Shown here: positions 21,710-34,150 of the stretch, one piece after another
How the letters are laid out: each line of letters begins with the position of its first letter
How positions within the stretch are numbered: position 1 is the first letter of the stretch
The notes under the pieces: generated by a model
What the model saw: the letters and a program-made list of their open reading frames with translations, nothing else
Told to the model about the DNA's origin: nothing
Databases searched by the model: none
Assembly: GCA_006384855.1 (NCBI GenBank)
Contig: VCJN01003428.1
Location: 186,001-250,000, forward strand
Source: Tetraselmis striata
Lineage: Eukaryota; Chlorophyta; Chlorodendrophyceae; Chlorodendrales; Chlorodendraceae
Direction of reading: 5' to 3'
Length of the DNA stretch: 64,000 bases
Translations under genes and position numbers: made by a program

Positions 21710-24700
21710 ATGAGTCTCGCCAAACTGTGGCGCAGATGGGTGGGGCAGCAGGACGCAAATCACCGGCTGACGTACGAGACACAGCCGGCTCCGGGCGTGG
21801 AGGGCACCAACCTGGAGCCGGTGCCTGGTGCGCCTGGGGTGGCGGCTGGGCCCCCCTCCCGGCCGGGGGATGAGCAGGGGCATGACCTGGGGGCGGGGCC
21901 GAGTGGGTCGGAGCTGCCGGAGCACTACTACACGGAACACCTGCAAGCCAACGAACAGCAGAACGAGCAGGAGCAACTCATGCTGGCTCTGGCCATCTCT
22001 GAGTCTCTGGCCACCGCGCCCGCGGAAGCGGCAGCAAAGGAGGTTGCAGTGAATCACGCTGCATCCACCTCTCTCACATCAGCTGACGACGGCCGCGCGG
22101 AGGCGCTCTCCCAGAAGTACTGGGAGGAGGGCATGCTGAGCGCGGAGGACCAGGTGTGTGACGGCTTCTTCGATGTCAACGGTGAATTCCCAGAGTTGGG
22201 CGCCGGCGACGTCTTCCCCAGCTACGATTTTCTCTCGCGATTTGAGCCGGCGATGGACGACCTGCGCGAGGTGCGGCGCAAGGGGGGTGCAATATTGCTT
22301 GGGCCTATTGAGAGCACTACCTTCGAATGGCTCGCGCGGCCTTTCACCAGCACTGACAATGTGTGACGGGGGTGGTGCCCTGGGGCCGGCAGGTGGTGCT
22401 GATCGACCGCGAGAAGGACACAGCGCTGGCTAGCGTGGAGAACCTTGCGACGCAGGCCTTCTGCGGGCTGGTGCCCGGCGGTATGATGACGGGGGTCAGC
22501 GCAGTGGCGCAGGTAGTGTCGAGTCACATGGGTGGCCCCGCAGCAGACGACAACGAGATATACGGCCGGTGGCAGGCCGTGAGCGCGGCACTCAAGATGG
22601 CGCGCAGCCCCAGTGGCGTGGGTGGTCTCATCGTGCCCCTGGGCGCCATCCACCCAGGGCTCAGCCGCCACCGTGCGCTGCTCTTCAAATACCTCGCTGA
22701 CCAACTGTGCTTCCCCTGCCAACTGCTCCGCGCCCGCTCGAACAACTTTTTCGACGACCTCGTGGCCATGGTCATTGTCTACGTGCGTGCCCCGCCCCCC
22801 CTCTTCCCCCATTTCCTCCTTCCCTCGCCCCTCGGTGGCCCTAGCAGCTGCGCTGATGACCGCTTCCCACCCTTGGCACCGACCCTCTCCCCCCACTTCA
22901 CAGATGGACGGGCAGGAGTTTCTGGTGGACTTGATGCAGAATCCCGGGGTCATCGTCACACCGCAGGTGACTGTTGCCACGTCTGCCGGTCCCCACTCCC
23001 TCCGACTGATCCAGCTAACACGCGGCCATCAAGGCGGTCCACATCCGCTGGATGCTGTCATTCCTTCCCATGGCCCCCTGCGACCTCCCCTCCTACCCTC
23101 CCCCTCTCCTACACCTCATCTTGCCTCCTCCCTGGCCCCCCACTGCCAGACAATAGCATTCCTACCGGGAAAGATGTAACTCGCAGTGCCAGCGCGTGAC
23201 TGGCTGTGCATGTGCTCCTTCAGGAGTTTTACAACCGCATCGCTTCCAGCAACGCCACAATGGGGCGAGGCGTCCTCCCAGCAGCTGCATCGCCACCCCC
23301 GCCGGCCGTGCCTGGGCAACTGCCGCCAGAGAGGAACACCAGCGGGCGCGAGGTGGTGCCAGCCGTAGAGGAGGACGCGCTGAGCAATGCCAGCAGCGAG
23401 GCGGACGGCCCCGCGGAGTGGAGCAATGCCCAGATTGCGCGCAGCATCTCAGGCAGCCGCCGTCGCCGGGAGCCAGCACCGCAGGCAGCACCGCAGCTGT
23501 CGTCAACGGACCTGCAGCACCGCCGCAAGGAGTCGCACGACCTCATCGACCTGCGCTCGCCCAACATGGGGCGCCCCGCCGCGATGCCTAGCCCCTTTGG
23601 GGCCGCCAGCGCCAGCCGGCAGCCTACTGTGCGCCCACTTTCGCCGATGCGGAACCGCTCGCCGACCGGAGGCGCCCACTCAGATGCGGGGCTGCCGCCA
23701 CCCATGACCTCGGAGCCATCCGCGGGGCCATCCCACGCGGTGGAGCACGCCGAGAGTGGGCACCTGGTGAGTCCGCCCCGCAGCCTTTCGGGCAAAAGCG
23801 CCTCCTGTCTGATTTTGGTGTTTGGTGTTTGGTGTTTGCTGCCCGACCCGCTTGATGCTGTAGGGGCAGTCGCTTGATAGACACGCTGCTACTTTCAATT
23901 GCTACGGATTCTAGAGGACCCCGATTCTACTGTGGCTCAGTGGCTGACTCTTCATTGACAAACACTATCCCACCCTTAAATATATTAAAATGGTCTCCAC
24001 GGCTGAACCCACCATTTCCGTGCAGGCTTGCATGTCTCCCTGTAACTTACCATGTTGGTGTTGATACTTGGATTCTGATTTTGTTTCAGTGCCACCCTCA
24101 GTCAGCCATCCGAAGTCCATTGTTTAACTTCCGGGCTATATGGAGGCCTTCCCTAAAGTTTGCATCGCTACATTGAACGCAGGACCTGCCGGTGGACAGC
24201 TTCCAGCAGCGAGACAGTGACAGCAGCAGGTGCGCCCTGCTTTTTCCTTGCCTCTTCCCTGACCCAGGTACAATGCCTCCTTCAGAGTGCCTCCTGCCTC
24301 GCGACTAAGACGACAGCGACGCGCTTCCGTCGTGCAGCTCCACGGACGACGCGAGCGACGAGGAGTACCAGGAGAGCACGCCAGGCTTCCGCGTCTGGGA
24401 CCCCATCACTGACTGCCTCATCGACATGTCAGAGGTCAATATCATGTCGCGCCTCGGGATGGGCTCCTATGGGGAGGTGCATCCGCGCGGAGTGGCAGGT
24501 GATCTCCCCCCCCCCCCCCCCCCCTTCCCCCCCACCCAACCACCACCCAACCCCACCCCCCGGGACCACCAGACCCATCCATCTGCGTTGCCTCCCTAGC
24601 TGGCTTCAAGCTGCTTGTATGCAAGCTGAGTCGTGGCATGCACTCATCCCTTTGCGCAGGGCACCGAGGTGGCAGTGAAGCAGTTTTTGGAGCAGCAGAT

Positions 24701-26246
24701 GACAGACGCCGTGCAGGAAGAGTTTCTGCAGGAGGTGCTTGCCGCCCCTGCCACCTCATTCACTCTCCCATGTCCTTGGCACTGGCTATGCCCGCACACA
24801 TCTGGCGGACGGTATGGAAATATAAGGCTATTGCTCCCTGAAACATGTGAGCCTATACCCTGACAGCCCCCCGCCTCACCCCCCCCCCCCCCCATACACA
24901 CACGCGCTCTTTACCAGGTGCGCATCATGAAGGACCTCCGGCATCCCAACATCGTGCAGTTCATGGGCGCCACCTGGAAGCCCCGCGGCATTGTCATGCA
25001 ATACATGCACCGTGGCTCTCTCTTCCGGCTGCTCCACCGCAGCAGCAAGGCAAGCTGCCTGCCCTCCCCCTCTCCTTCCCCCTCCCCGGTGCCCGTGTCC
25101 CATGATCTGGGCTGCAACTGTTTGAGCTTCCACCTCCGGCCGGCCATGCGACGATTTGTCCCTCTGCTGATAGCTATGGGAACATCACGCAGAGCAAGCG
25201 GCTGCATATGCACCGGCGGCTGCGCATGGCGCTGGACGTGGCGCTTGGTGAGTGACCCCCCCCCCCCCCATCCCCAATTACATGAATCCTGCCTGAGTCT
25301 GCTGTCTCCTGAGCCTCAGTCTCCAGTCTCCAGTCAATGGGCGCAGCCGACACCTGCTCTTGATGACGTCCTCCCTTTTGGCCAGGCATGCGGTACCTGC
25401 ACTCCCGCAAGCCGCTCATTGTGCACCGCGACTTGAAGAGCCCCAACCTACTGGTGGCTAGAGACTGGACGGTGCGCCTCTGCGACTTTGGGCTCTCCAA
25501 GCTCAAATCCAACACCTTCCTCTCCACCAAGTCGACTGGCGGCACACCCGAGTGGATGGCACCCGAGGTGCGGCGCCTTACCTGTCTACCTGCTCATGCT
25601 CCATGGCTTGCTTGCTTGCGCATCTGAGCATGACTCGCTCTGGCAGGTGCTGCGCAACGAGCCGGCCAACGAAAAGAGCGACATCTATTCGTTTGCGGTC
25701 ATCATGTGGGAGCTTATGTTCTATATGGAACCCTGGCAGGGAACGCGCCCCATGCAGGTGGTCCGAGCTTCATTTGCGCTGCCATGCCGCCTGCTGGGCA
25801 GTCACTCTTGTTGAGCATCCTGCTCTCGTATCCCGGCACAGCATTGTTTCCTACTTCCCAGCACCATTGCCATGACAATTGCCGAATTATCTTCAAAGTA
25901 GTTAGTGCTCTTTATACCCACCTCGACACATGAATATGCCCTGCTTGAATGCACACCCAGACGAATTAACTGCCGCTGCTTTGCGTTGCAGGTCGTGTTT
26001 GCCGTTGGCAGCAATAATAAGCGGCTCCCGCTGCCACACAACTCGCCGCTCAACAGCCTCATCGAGGACTGCTGGCAGGCAGACCCGGAGGCGCGGCCCT
26101 CGTTTGACGAGATTTACGAGCGCCTGAAGAAGCTGCAGCGGCCCATCAACAACAACTTTGAAGAGGGTCCGCCCTCGCCTGGCGTGACAATGCCAGATCT
26201 TTCTCTCACCGCCTCCACTAGCGACGCGGCGCTGTCTGAGACTTAG
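21710..26246 (+). CDS. Raf-like MAPKKK with EDR1 domain (CTR1/EDR1 type)
   Basis: Twelve exons: 21710-22360, 22393-22782, 22904-22966, 23224-23766, 24183-24229, 24338-24498, 24660-24734, 24918-25049, 25193-25247, 25386-25567, 25647-25757 and 25992-26246. They give about 887 residues. The N-terminal half is an EDR1 domain ([49 protein letters not shown]); a low-complexity Ser/Pro linker follows. The C-terminal kinase has the Gly loop GMGSYGEV, Lys in [17 protein letters not shown] and GTPEWMAPE. Such kinases are soluble Ser/Thr MAPKKKs acting in ethylene, stress or defence signalling in plants; the algal substrate is unknown. Oddities are a 32-nt first intron, a GC donor at 25050, and one surplus C at about 24483 that shifts frame in the Gly loop. 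The start is the first ATG in the open frame. Confidence 0.9.
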
Positions 26247-26271
26247 GTGCCTGGACGTTTCCACTCCGCCA

Positions 26272-26276
26272 TGTAA
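26272..26276 (+). terminator. Putative TGTAA poly(A) signal of the kinase gene
   Basis: TGTAA, the usual green-algal polyadenylation signal, lies 26 nt after the kinase stop codon. Confidence 0.4.
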
Positions 26277-29200
26277 ATATCTAACTTCAAATACTGCCAG
26301 GTGTCTAATCCTCACTGGCAGTCGGCACCCTCGCAGCTGTGGTCACCATTCAGCAATCCGGGCAATCCATGCTGCAAGGCGGGAAGCTGTAGCAGTACGC
26401 TGGAAGGCGGACACATTCTGGCGTACGGGGCCCTGCTGCATCATCAGCAAGGTCCAAATCACCGTCGTCGTTTGCGTGTACGCGTTCATGGCATAAAAGT
26501 GCACATTTATACACTCCGTAGTGGAATTTAAAAGCTAATCACTCCGTCGCATTTACCGGTTTTGCTTGTACGCAGTCGTGGCGTTAAGGTGCACATTTAA
26601 AAATGTGCCATCACCTTGCGACATGGGATACAAATAACCTGCCCAGATGAGGCCAGCATGCTGTTGACCTGCTGTATATACAGAGGATTCCTGCGAGTTT
26701 CATGGCATACCGTGAAGCTCAGCATCATTTCTCCAACTACGGCGGCTAGTTGTATTGTAATATAACAATTAATGAGACATCGTCCAATTTATGAATCTTA
26801 AAATATTAAAAATTAAAAAAGCATCCGCCTACTGCCCGCTAGCACCATGCTGTCCCACGCCATTTGCGTTTGGTCCTGTGTGTAATAATCGTTTTATCAT
26901 CCTGTGCTCAGTGAGTCATTTATGTGTTTATATATCACGCATGACGCACCTGTATTGTGGCGGCCTACAACTGGTATGTCAAGTAGTCAAGATACTTGAT
27001 GACAAACCCAAATGCTCCGAAACCGTCAACATTGCCCGTCGACTCTATTCGTATCCTCGCCACGGCAATCGTCCTGCTCATATGATGATATTACATGCAT
27101 TATTGTTTTCGTGCCCGTGCTCGTGCTTGCTCTCGTGCTTGCCTTCGTTTGTAAATTTGTATCGGCTCGTTTCTGCTTGACGTCGATGGTGCCTGCTAGC
27201 TACATCCGAGCCATAAATAAATTAACAAAAATATCGACGGCCGCACCCTGCTAGAGTCATGCAGTGCTGCCAAACTCTGCGCCCTTAGTACACCGAGCTG
27301 CACTGCTGCCCCCAGATGACCCGTGCAACACCCGCAGTTCCCGCCGGGAATACCGTAAGCCTTGGGTCCAACGCCCAGTATCGTGCCGCGGTACTACTGC
27401 TTATTGCCCCAGGATCGGCTCGTACGCGCCTTCCTGCTGCCTACGGGCATGCCCGATGACCCGCAGCGTGACGTAGCCCTGACACTTGGCTCGCTCAGCT
27501 TCCAATCGTGCCCGCAGCACGGCACATCAGCCTACGATCCTGGTGCCCACCTGCAGTGCATCTTTACATATGTATAGTGCCGAGGTTGCCGACTGGGGCA
27601 GCACCCGTGCTGGGCCGTGGCCGGGTGTGGCTGTACATGTTGATAGCTACCTTACTTGCAGGGCCGCGGCGCGTCACGCAACCGTGCTGACGCTCTGCTC
27701 GCACGCATTATCCGCCGCACCACGGCCAGGATCAGCGTACCGCCCTCCTGTCTAGCTGCTGCCGATTTCTTCGGATTCCCTACTGCCAGCCCGCCCGCTC
27801 TATCCCTCGTTCACAGCATTAGCACCATCCGGATTCGGAACATGGCGAGCAGGCGTAGCAAGCTTATTTGGTTTACGGATCGTTGGTTTCGGAGCGCTTG
27901 CTGTGCATCGCTAGTCGGGCTGTTTCGGAGCCACCGTGATAGGAGACGCTCATAGCAGTACCCGAAAAGCCGTGCGAAATAGCGACTACGGAAAGTAATC
28001 CTTTTTAATTCATACAAAGACGTATACCGTTGTACACCAGCGAATCCCGCTGAATATTTTAGCGCGCAAACTCCTGTGCGTAGGAGCGCGTGCTGCCTGC
28101 TGCTCGCGATGCGAGTCCGTGCAATGACGAGCTGTGGCGGTGATGCAGCATCAGGGCGCGGGCAGTATATATGATAGTACATCCCTCCATGAAAGTATGG
28201 GGTTGTCGGATTCAACCCACATACACATAAATGGTTTCATATTGAAGCCGTGCGCGCTTGCATGCATCTCATTTCCAAGGCAGTCGTACGGCTTGGGGCC
28301 AATGATATTACATGGCGCGTTATTTAGACCTTGTTTGCCGCGTTGTAGCCGTCGCCGTCAACAATTTCATTTATGCCAAAGCATGCGTGTGGCGAGGGCG
28401 CTACAAAACCAGAATTTGCGCTACCCATGCCTATACATACCAATGGGCCACACGTGCCGCCGCACTCATAACACGTGGCCATTGATGTGCCAACTATCCA
28501 CCGTAAGTGTAGGGCCCTGAAACTAGGTGATTCGCGGTATGGGGCAAGCCCTATGTATCGACACCACTGGTTTTGCAGCAAAATTATATAACATATTTTT
28601 GCTGTATTTAGTGCATGCGCAAGCATGAGAGGCCTCTCGCGCCCCCCTTGCCGTGGGGCGAAGTTTTTATATAGTAGTGCACGATTACGAGCCCATAGCA
28701 CGTTATATGGTTCGTAGCCAGAGTGGCACGGAAATGGCGTGCACTTAAATGCCCCTATTGCAGTTGAAGCAATGATGTGATGAAATAGGGCGTTCGATGA
28801 AATTGAAGCAAGGATGTTGACGAAATAGGGCGTGGCGCTTAAGCGCATTGTTGGCTAAAGGGAGGCATGGATGCACCAAGTATATGAGTGAGTGGCTTGT
28901 GTACAATAAGTAAATCACCTAGTACACTGTCCCACTATCAGGTGTCAGGCGGTCAGGCTTTATGACACGGTTACTAGCGTACAGTTATATGCCCATGTTG
29001 TGACCACACACTGTCACCATCAACATCCAATTTATCTGTATGTGTATCAGAGTGCCAAAACGTACCCGGATGCTGGAATGGTCTTGAAAACTCGACATTC
29101 GCCTCACGCTACCGACTCGTACAATGATTTGCTGAGAATGCTTACTTAAGTGTATCGACCTATTCGCCTGTGTATCTTTCGGAGTGCCAACCAATTTGTC

Positions 29201-29665
29201 AAAGGGAGTACTTGAAACGCCGAATGGTTGTGGCGCCAAGACCACTCACGTACGGCAGTTGTTAAGATAATCGGGTTTGATTAATCCCCATTATGATACA
29301 TATTGAACATAAATGTGCAACATTCCAGGGTTCATGCACCCTAGATTTGGCTGCCCTGATATTCGTAAACTCATCAGATTCTTTGAAAAGGGGCCTGGGA
29401 CTTATGTGGAAAGGTGTATAGCTCGTTAGTATAAACATTCATGCGCCATACATTTACATTTATAGTAGTCGCTACATGTACATATATAAATGCATACGTA
29501 CATATACACATGCACGTTTATACGTATACAATAATATGTATACATATATCATTACCATTATATACATGTGAAGTACATATATTAATGATAAATAATCGCC
29601 GCCCGTAGTCATCCTTGTTTGAAGCACCCGCCCCCCTGAAACAAACCCTTCGCACCACAGCTGAC
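26277..29665. other. Intergenic region, about 3.4 kb, no supported gene
   Basis: AT-richer than its neighbours with only short ORFs. Two similar blocks containing a GTGCACATTTA motif (26459-26520 and 26546-26605) look like an old duplication. A 35-bp unit, TTGAAGCA.GGATGT with a following GAAATAGGGCG, occurs twice at 28765-28835. A stretch at 27290-27680 is GC-rich and open in two plus frames, but neither frame shows a domain. TATA-rich sequence at 29440-29560 precedes the methyltransferase and could include its promoter. Confidence 0.45.
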
Positions 29666-31064
29666 ATGGTATTGTTAATATCCCCACCGTCTTCGCTCCA
29701 CGCCTGCTGCCGCCGGCAAGCTCCAGCATGGTGCCCGCAGCGGCGTCGACATCCCGCCCACTGGCTATATGGCCAGCCGCCCTCATCGGCAGGCCGGCCA
29801 CGCGTGGCGTCTGTCGCCCCCGTCCCCCGGCAGCCTCCTCTGGTTCGGGTCGTCGCACTCAAGGGCGAGCCCGCCCCATCGCCGGCGGCGCAGGGCGATG
29901 AGCTCACGGAGGGGGACCAGTCGGAGCTGGTCGGCCGTGCGCGCCGCGCTCTTTCCCGCCGCGCCGCCCTCGCCTTGCCCTGCGCTGCTTGCGCTGCGTT
30001 GCCAGGCGCCACGGCGGCAGCGGAGGCACAGCAGCCTTGGTCCGGATGCGCGCTTCGCGCAGACGATGCGGCAGGGGATGGCGGACTACGAGCGGCGGGT
30101 GGTACCCATCAAGGAGCAGCTCTTCGCAGGTGCGGGCCTGCGCGATGCCATCGTCGCAGAGGTCGGCCTAGGGAACCGGCCCCTCGCTGGCCTACTACAA
30201 AGAGGCGGGCGTCCAGCGGGTGAGACACCCCCAGCCCACTTTTACGCCGACTTGCTCCCTAGCTCATGACACCGAACAGGATTCTTCTCACATGGGGAAG
30301 AAAAGGCTGTGGCAAAAGAACGACCTTCGCGCAAGGCCGTTCACTTCTTACAAACCATTTGCTCTGAAAGTGCATGTCCATAAGCTATGTTTTTCCTCCC
30401 TTTAGTCCGCTTCACCATGCGTACAGCAAGCGAATAATGGCGCCGCCAATCCGATACATGGCCCAGGTCGCCACACCCAGCGATCAAATCCTAGCATACC
30501 TGTCCCTGACTTGGGCTGTGGGCACCCTGCTGGCAGGTGGTGGGCGTGGAGCCCAACCTGGCGATGCACCCGCTTGCAGCTGCTGAGGCGGAGCGGTTGG
30601 GGCTGCCCCTGGAGCTGGTGGCCGGCTTTGCAGAGGCGCTGCCGCTCGGGGAGGGCAGCGTGGACGTGGTGGTGGGCACCATGCTGCTGTGCTCTGTGGG
30701 CGACGTGGCCGCCTCCACGCGCGAGATCCGCCGCGTGCTGCGCCCCGGGGGGCGCTACGTGTTCATGGAGCACGTTGCCGCACCCTCCGGCAGCGCGCTG
30801 CGGGCCGCGCAGCACCTGTTCGACCCGCTGCAGGTGGCGCTGGCCTGCGGCTGCCACCTCACGCGCGACCCCTCCGCCGCCATCGCCTCCGCGGGCTTTG
30901 GCAACGTCACGTCGGCGCGCTTCTCGCTGGGGGCGGATACGCTGCCGCCCGCTGGGGCGTCGCCTGCGACCACTGGTGGCTGGCGCCCTGCAGACGGCCC
31001 ACCGCAGCCGCACTTTCTGCTGTCGCCCCACCTCGCCGGCATCGCCACCAAGGCGCACGCCTAG
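29666..31064 (+). CDS. METTL7-like class I SAM methyltransferase, probably plastid-lumen targeted
   Basis: Two exons (29666-30219 and 30537-31064, GT-AG) encode about 359 residues. The leader is Ser/Ala/Arg-rich and contains a twin-arginine element before a hydrophobic Ala/Leu stretch (LSRRAALALPCAACAALPGA), as in thylakoid-lumen precursors. The methyltransferase part begins MADYERRVVPIKEQLF. Its motif I is VGLGTGPSLAYY, then VVGVEPN at the acidic end of beta 2, LPLGEGSVDVVVG and LRPGGRYVFMEH, the order of Methyltransf_11/METTL7-type enzymes, which methylate small thiols or other small molecules. The exon-1 frame shifts twice by one surplus base, once before MRQGMADYE and once at the GGG of 30171-30173 inside motif I. 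Both look like base-level errors or recent damage. The substrate is unknown. Confidence 0.75.
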
Positions 31065-31217
31065 AACGGAGCCAGCCCCAGGCTGGCAATTACAGTGTAG
31101 CACCAGCGTCAGCAACGCAATTGCCACGTTGAATGCCATTGGGAGAGGGAGGCAAAGAGTCGGAGGGAGGGTGGGGGTAGAGACGCTACTGTGGCCACTT
31201 GATTGTTTGGATGTGTG

Positions 31218-31222
31218 TGTAA
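31218..31222 (+). terminator. Putative TGTAA poly(A) signal of the methyltransferase gene
   Basis: TGTAA lies about 155 nt after the stop codon. The distance is acceptable for a green alga but the motif is short. Confidence 0.3.
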
Positions 31223-31351
31223 TGTGCCATCCCACGGCAGGCTGAGCCGTCATCGCACGCGGTCATCTGCGTCGTGTGCGCCTTTAAATACCGGGCATCC
31301 CGCGGCGCATTGCTGTGAGCCCGTGCCTGGAGGGAGGACAGCAGCACCCGC

Positions 31352-31630
31352 ATGCCGCCCTACGCGCAGAGCGCTCGGCGCCTCGAGAAGGACGGGACTG
31401 TGGTGATTTGGCAGCCAACGGGGGACAGCATTTGCAGCAGCCCAATCCCATCGCTGACCGGCTGGCATCTGCCCTCAGCTGCCATTGGGCTGCTGTTTCA
31501 GACCCTCTCGTCGGGGTTGTTGCGTCATTGCGCTAATGTAGGGCAGGAAACTCTTCTTAAACCTGGGGGTACCGGGCCTGTAGACTGTTCGGCTTGCTGC
31601 GCTGCCTGTTCACGGCGATTATTGTGGTGA
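31352..31630 (+). CDS. Small hypothetical ORF
   Basis: An ATG-initiated 92-codon frame (MPPYAQSARRLEKDGTVVIW at the start) about 70 nt downstream of a TTTAAATA box. No domain is recognised. It lies in the tail-to-tail space between the methyltransferase and the VPS13-like gene, so it could be 3' untranslated sequence of either. Confidence 0.2.
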   Translation: MPPYAQSARRLEKDGTVVIWQPTGDSICSSPIPSLTGWHLPSAAIGLLFQTLSSGLLRHCANVGQETLLKPGGTGPVDCSACCAACSRRLLW

Positions 31631-31997
31631 AGGACATTATTGTTACGAATATGGAAATACCAATAAACAATCTGCTTTTATTTCTCCTACCAACAAGTCT
31701 GCATGCGCGCTGGCGGTGAGAAAAAAGCGACGCGCCCGGATGTTATTTCGTCGAGAGGTTCGCGCAGTCAGTGCTGCCAGAAGCTGGGCACCTTGTCCCT
31801 TTTATCGACTATACGACGAGGATTTATTATTGTTTAAATGAAATGTCACCGATTATCAAAATGTCGGCGCTATCGCGGCGCCACCAGAGCCGCCGCCGGG
31901 TGTTGTGAAGCACGACGGCTTTGCGAGTCGTGGCTCATCACCAACAGGTAATAGAATTATGAGAGGTCGGGGAGATTCGACCTTCATCCTCGACCAG
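31631..31997. other. Convergent intergenic space
   Basis: Short AT-rich spacer containing the 3' end of the minus-strand VPS13-like transcript. No TGTAA motif is visible on the minus strand in the first 300 nt after that stop. Confidence 0.4.
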
Positions 31998-34150
31998 TTA
32001 TACGATCTCCATCGCTGGTCGGAAGCAACGCCGCGCCAACGGCATCCACGAGTCCCAGTCGGCAGGGTCGACGACCACACGCAGCTGCAGCTCGATAGGC
32101 CCCCCATCTGCCGGCGTATAATTGTCGTTGATGCCGTCCACAGAGGCGGTGGCGCATCGCAGCGTGATCCTCCGCGAGCGAAAGTCCTCGCCGAGCAGCT
32201 CGACGTCCGCAAGCGGCGCGATGACACACGCCGGCGGCGATGTGTCAGTCGACACAGCCACCAGCGCGCCACCCGCCAGAAGCAGCATTGCGCCGCCGGA
32301 TAGTTCGCGGCGCGACTGGCCAGGGCGTTCGACATCGATGGAAGTCGCTCGGGCGTGTCCGAGGTAAGGCGCCGCCGCGTCATTGTTCTCGAGGCGCCGC
32401 ATGACCGCTTGGGGCAGCGTCCGCATCAGCCGCGGGGCGCCCACCAACACATCGCCGGGGGCCGTTTGGCGCGCCATCGCAACGGGCGCTCGGCTTGTCG
32501 CCTCCCCGACGCCCACACTGCCGGCAATACCGCTGCTGAGGGCGCCCACTGCCTCGAGAGCGCCGCTGAGGGGCAGGCCGACCACACCGAGCAGACCGCG
32601 GCCGACGCCGCCCAGCACGCCCACGCCCCCCGCTCGGCTGTAGCCCGCCACCGGCTCGCGAATGACGCCCATCAGGCCGCCTACCACGCCGCCCGCCAGT
32701 GCTCCCAGCCCACGGCTCAGGCCCTGCCCCAGTGACCTCGACGAGCCGTAAAAGCCCGGTCGTCGGGAGCTGACCGCCATCTGCGTGGCGCCAGGGCGGG
32801 ATTGGGTTGTCAACCTGCATGGCATGGTCCCGACGAGCCTTGCGTGGATAAATACGGCTTGCACCGCCCCTCACATACAAAGATAGAATAAACACTGAAA
32901 GGGAAGTACCTACTACTGCTGAAACAAAGTCTTAAATATAGTATAATTTCATATCTTTCTCTCATGTTTTGAGGAGATATGACATAACTAGGGGGGAAGG
33001 TCATATGGTGTAGAATGCGATAAAATATCCGCCAGAAGTTGACGCCAGCGTCTAAGACATGGCACGACCTGCTGCATGATCTATTGCTGCTAGCATTTTA
33101 CATGTGATGCGACAGCATGTAAGCAATAACGCTTTTGTGCACCAGCAGGCGGGGCAACGAGGGGCATGCACATTTAATTCCTGAATGAATGAATTGACAT
33201 TCTGGGACATTCCTCAGCCTGGCAGCCCGACAACCGCAACAGCAGCAGTGGTGGGATAGCACAAGCACAGGCATAGGCACGGGCGTACCTCCAGCACGCG
33301 CGCAAAGGCTGTGGAGAAGCCCGAGATGGACGTCAGCGTCCAGCCGGAGAGGTGCGAGATCAGCGAGACGCTGCCGGCGCCAACGCCCAGCAGGAAGGCG
33401 GTTGCGGAGCGGGACTGCAGGGAGGAGACAGTTTTGGCGCCGGCATCCGATGAGACACAGCCCAAGAGGCGAGAAATAATCCGTGAGAAGCAATCGGAAG
33501 CGGCATTGGGCACAGGCAATGGCACTGGGGTGGCGGCAAAGTGGCGCGAGTGTACCTCCAGGCCGGCAAGTGGCATTGCCAGCAGGTCGTAGACGCCAGC
33601 AGAGACAGAGGAGAGAAGCCCTATGGGCGGTGGAGTGCAACGGGTTGGCGCAATTCAGCAACTTACCGCGGCGGCGTCCCTGCCCGCCCCTTCCTGCGCA
33701 GCGCACACAGCCGCCGGGCGCGCACCTGTGGGGTTGAACAGCAGCTCCAGGGAGCCGACCATCAGCGGCGCGCTCAGCATCGCCTCCGCCATGACATGAG
33801 CGCTGAAGCCGCGTGCCAGCACGCCGGGCCGGTACATCGCGTTGTGCAGGTGAATGCGTGATAGCCTACAGCGGGAAGTAGCAGAGTGGGGGGAGGGGGG
33901 GGGGGCATCCCTTCAGTGCGGCAGCCCAGCCAGGGTGGACAGGGGAGCAAGAGGGGGAAGGGGCGCTGGCGGTTTCAGCGCACGTGACTTTTTCAGCAAG
34001 GTGAGTCGTGCACGTTGAGCAGAATCACTGCCGCTACCAGCAAGCGCATGGCGGGGGGTACGCACTGCACGGGGCTCTGCCGCGTGTCCACCCGGATGGG
34101 TACGAGCGCGCTCGTGCCGCTGAGGTGCATGTCCGCCAGGAGCGTTATCT
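31998..34150 (-). other. VPS13 C-terminal region (APT1/ATG2-C/PH-like end)
   Basis: In order: SALVPIRVDTRQSPV (about 34.1 kb), LMVGSLELLFNPTG (about 33.75 kb), FLLGVGAGSVSLISHLSGW (about 33.36 kb), and a last exon with Gly-rich amphipathic helices (GLSRGLGALAGGVVGGLMGV) and a final beta-rich part ending AMEIV. The GSLELLGNP-type box and following Gly helices are signature VPS13/ATG2 elements that contact the acceptor membrane. The intron 32781-33288 is AT-rich. Confidence 0.8.

Noticed and set aside
27264-27755. GC-rich stretch open in two plus frames
   Set aside because: Neither frame shows a recognisable motif, and frames are equally plausible, so no gene was called.
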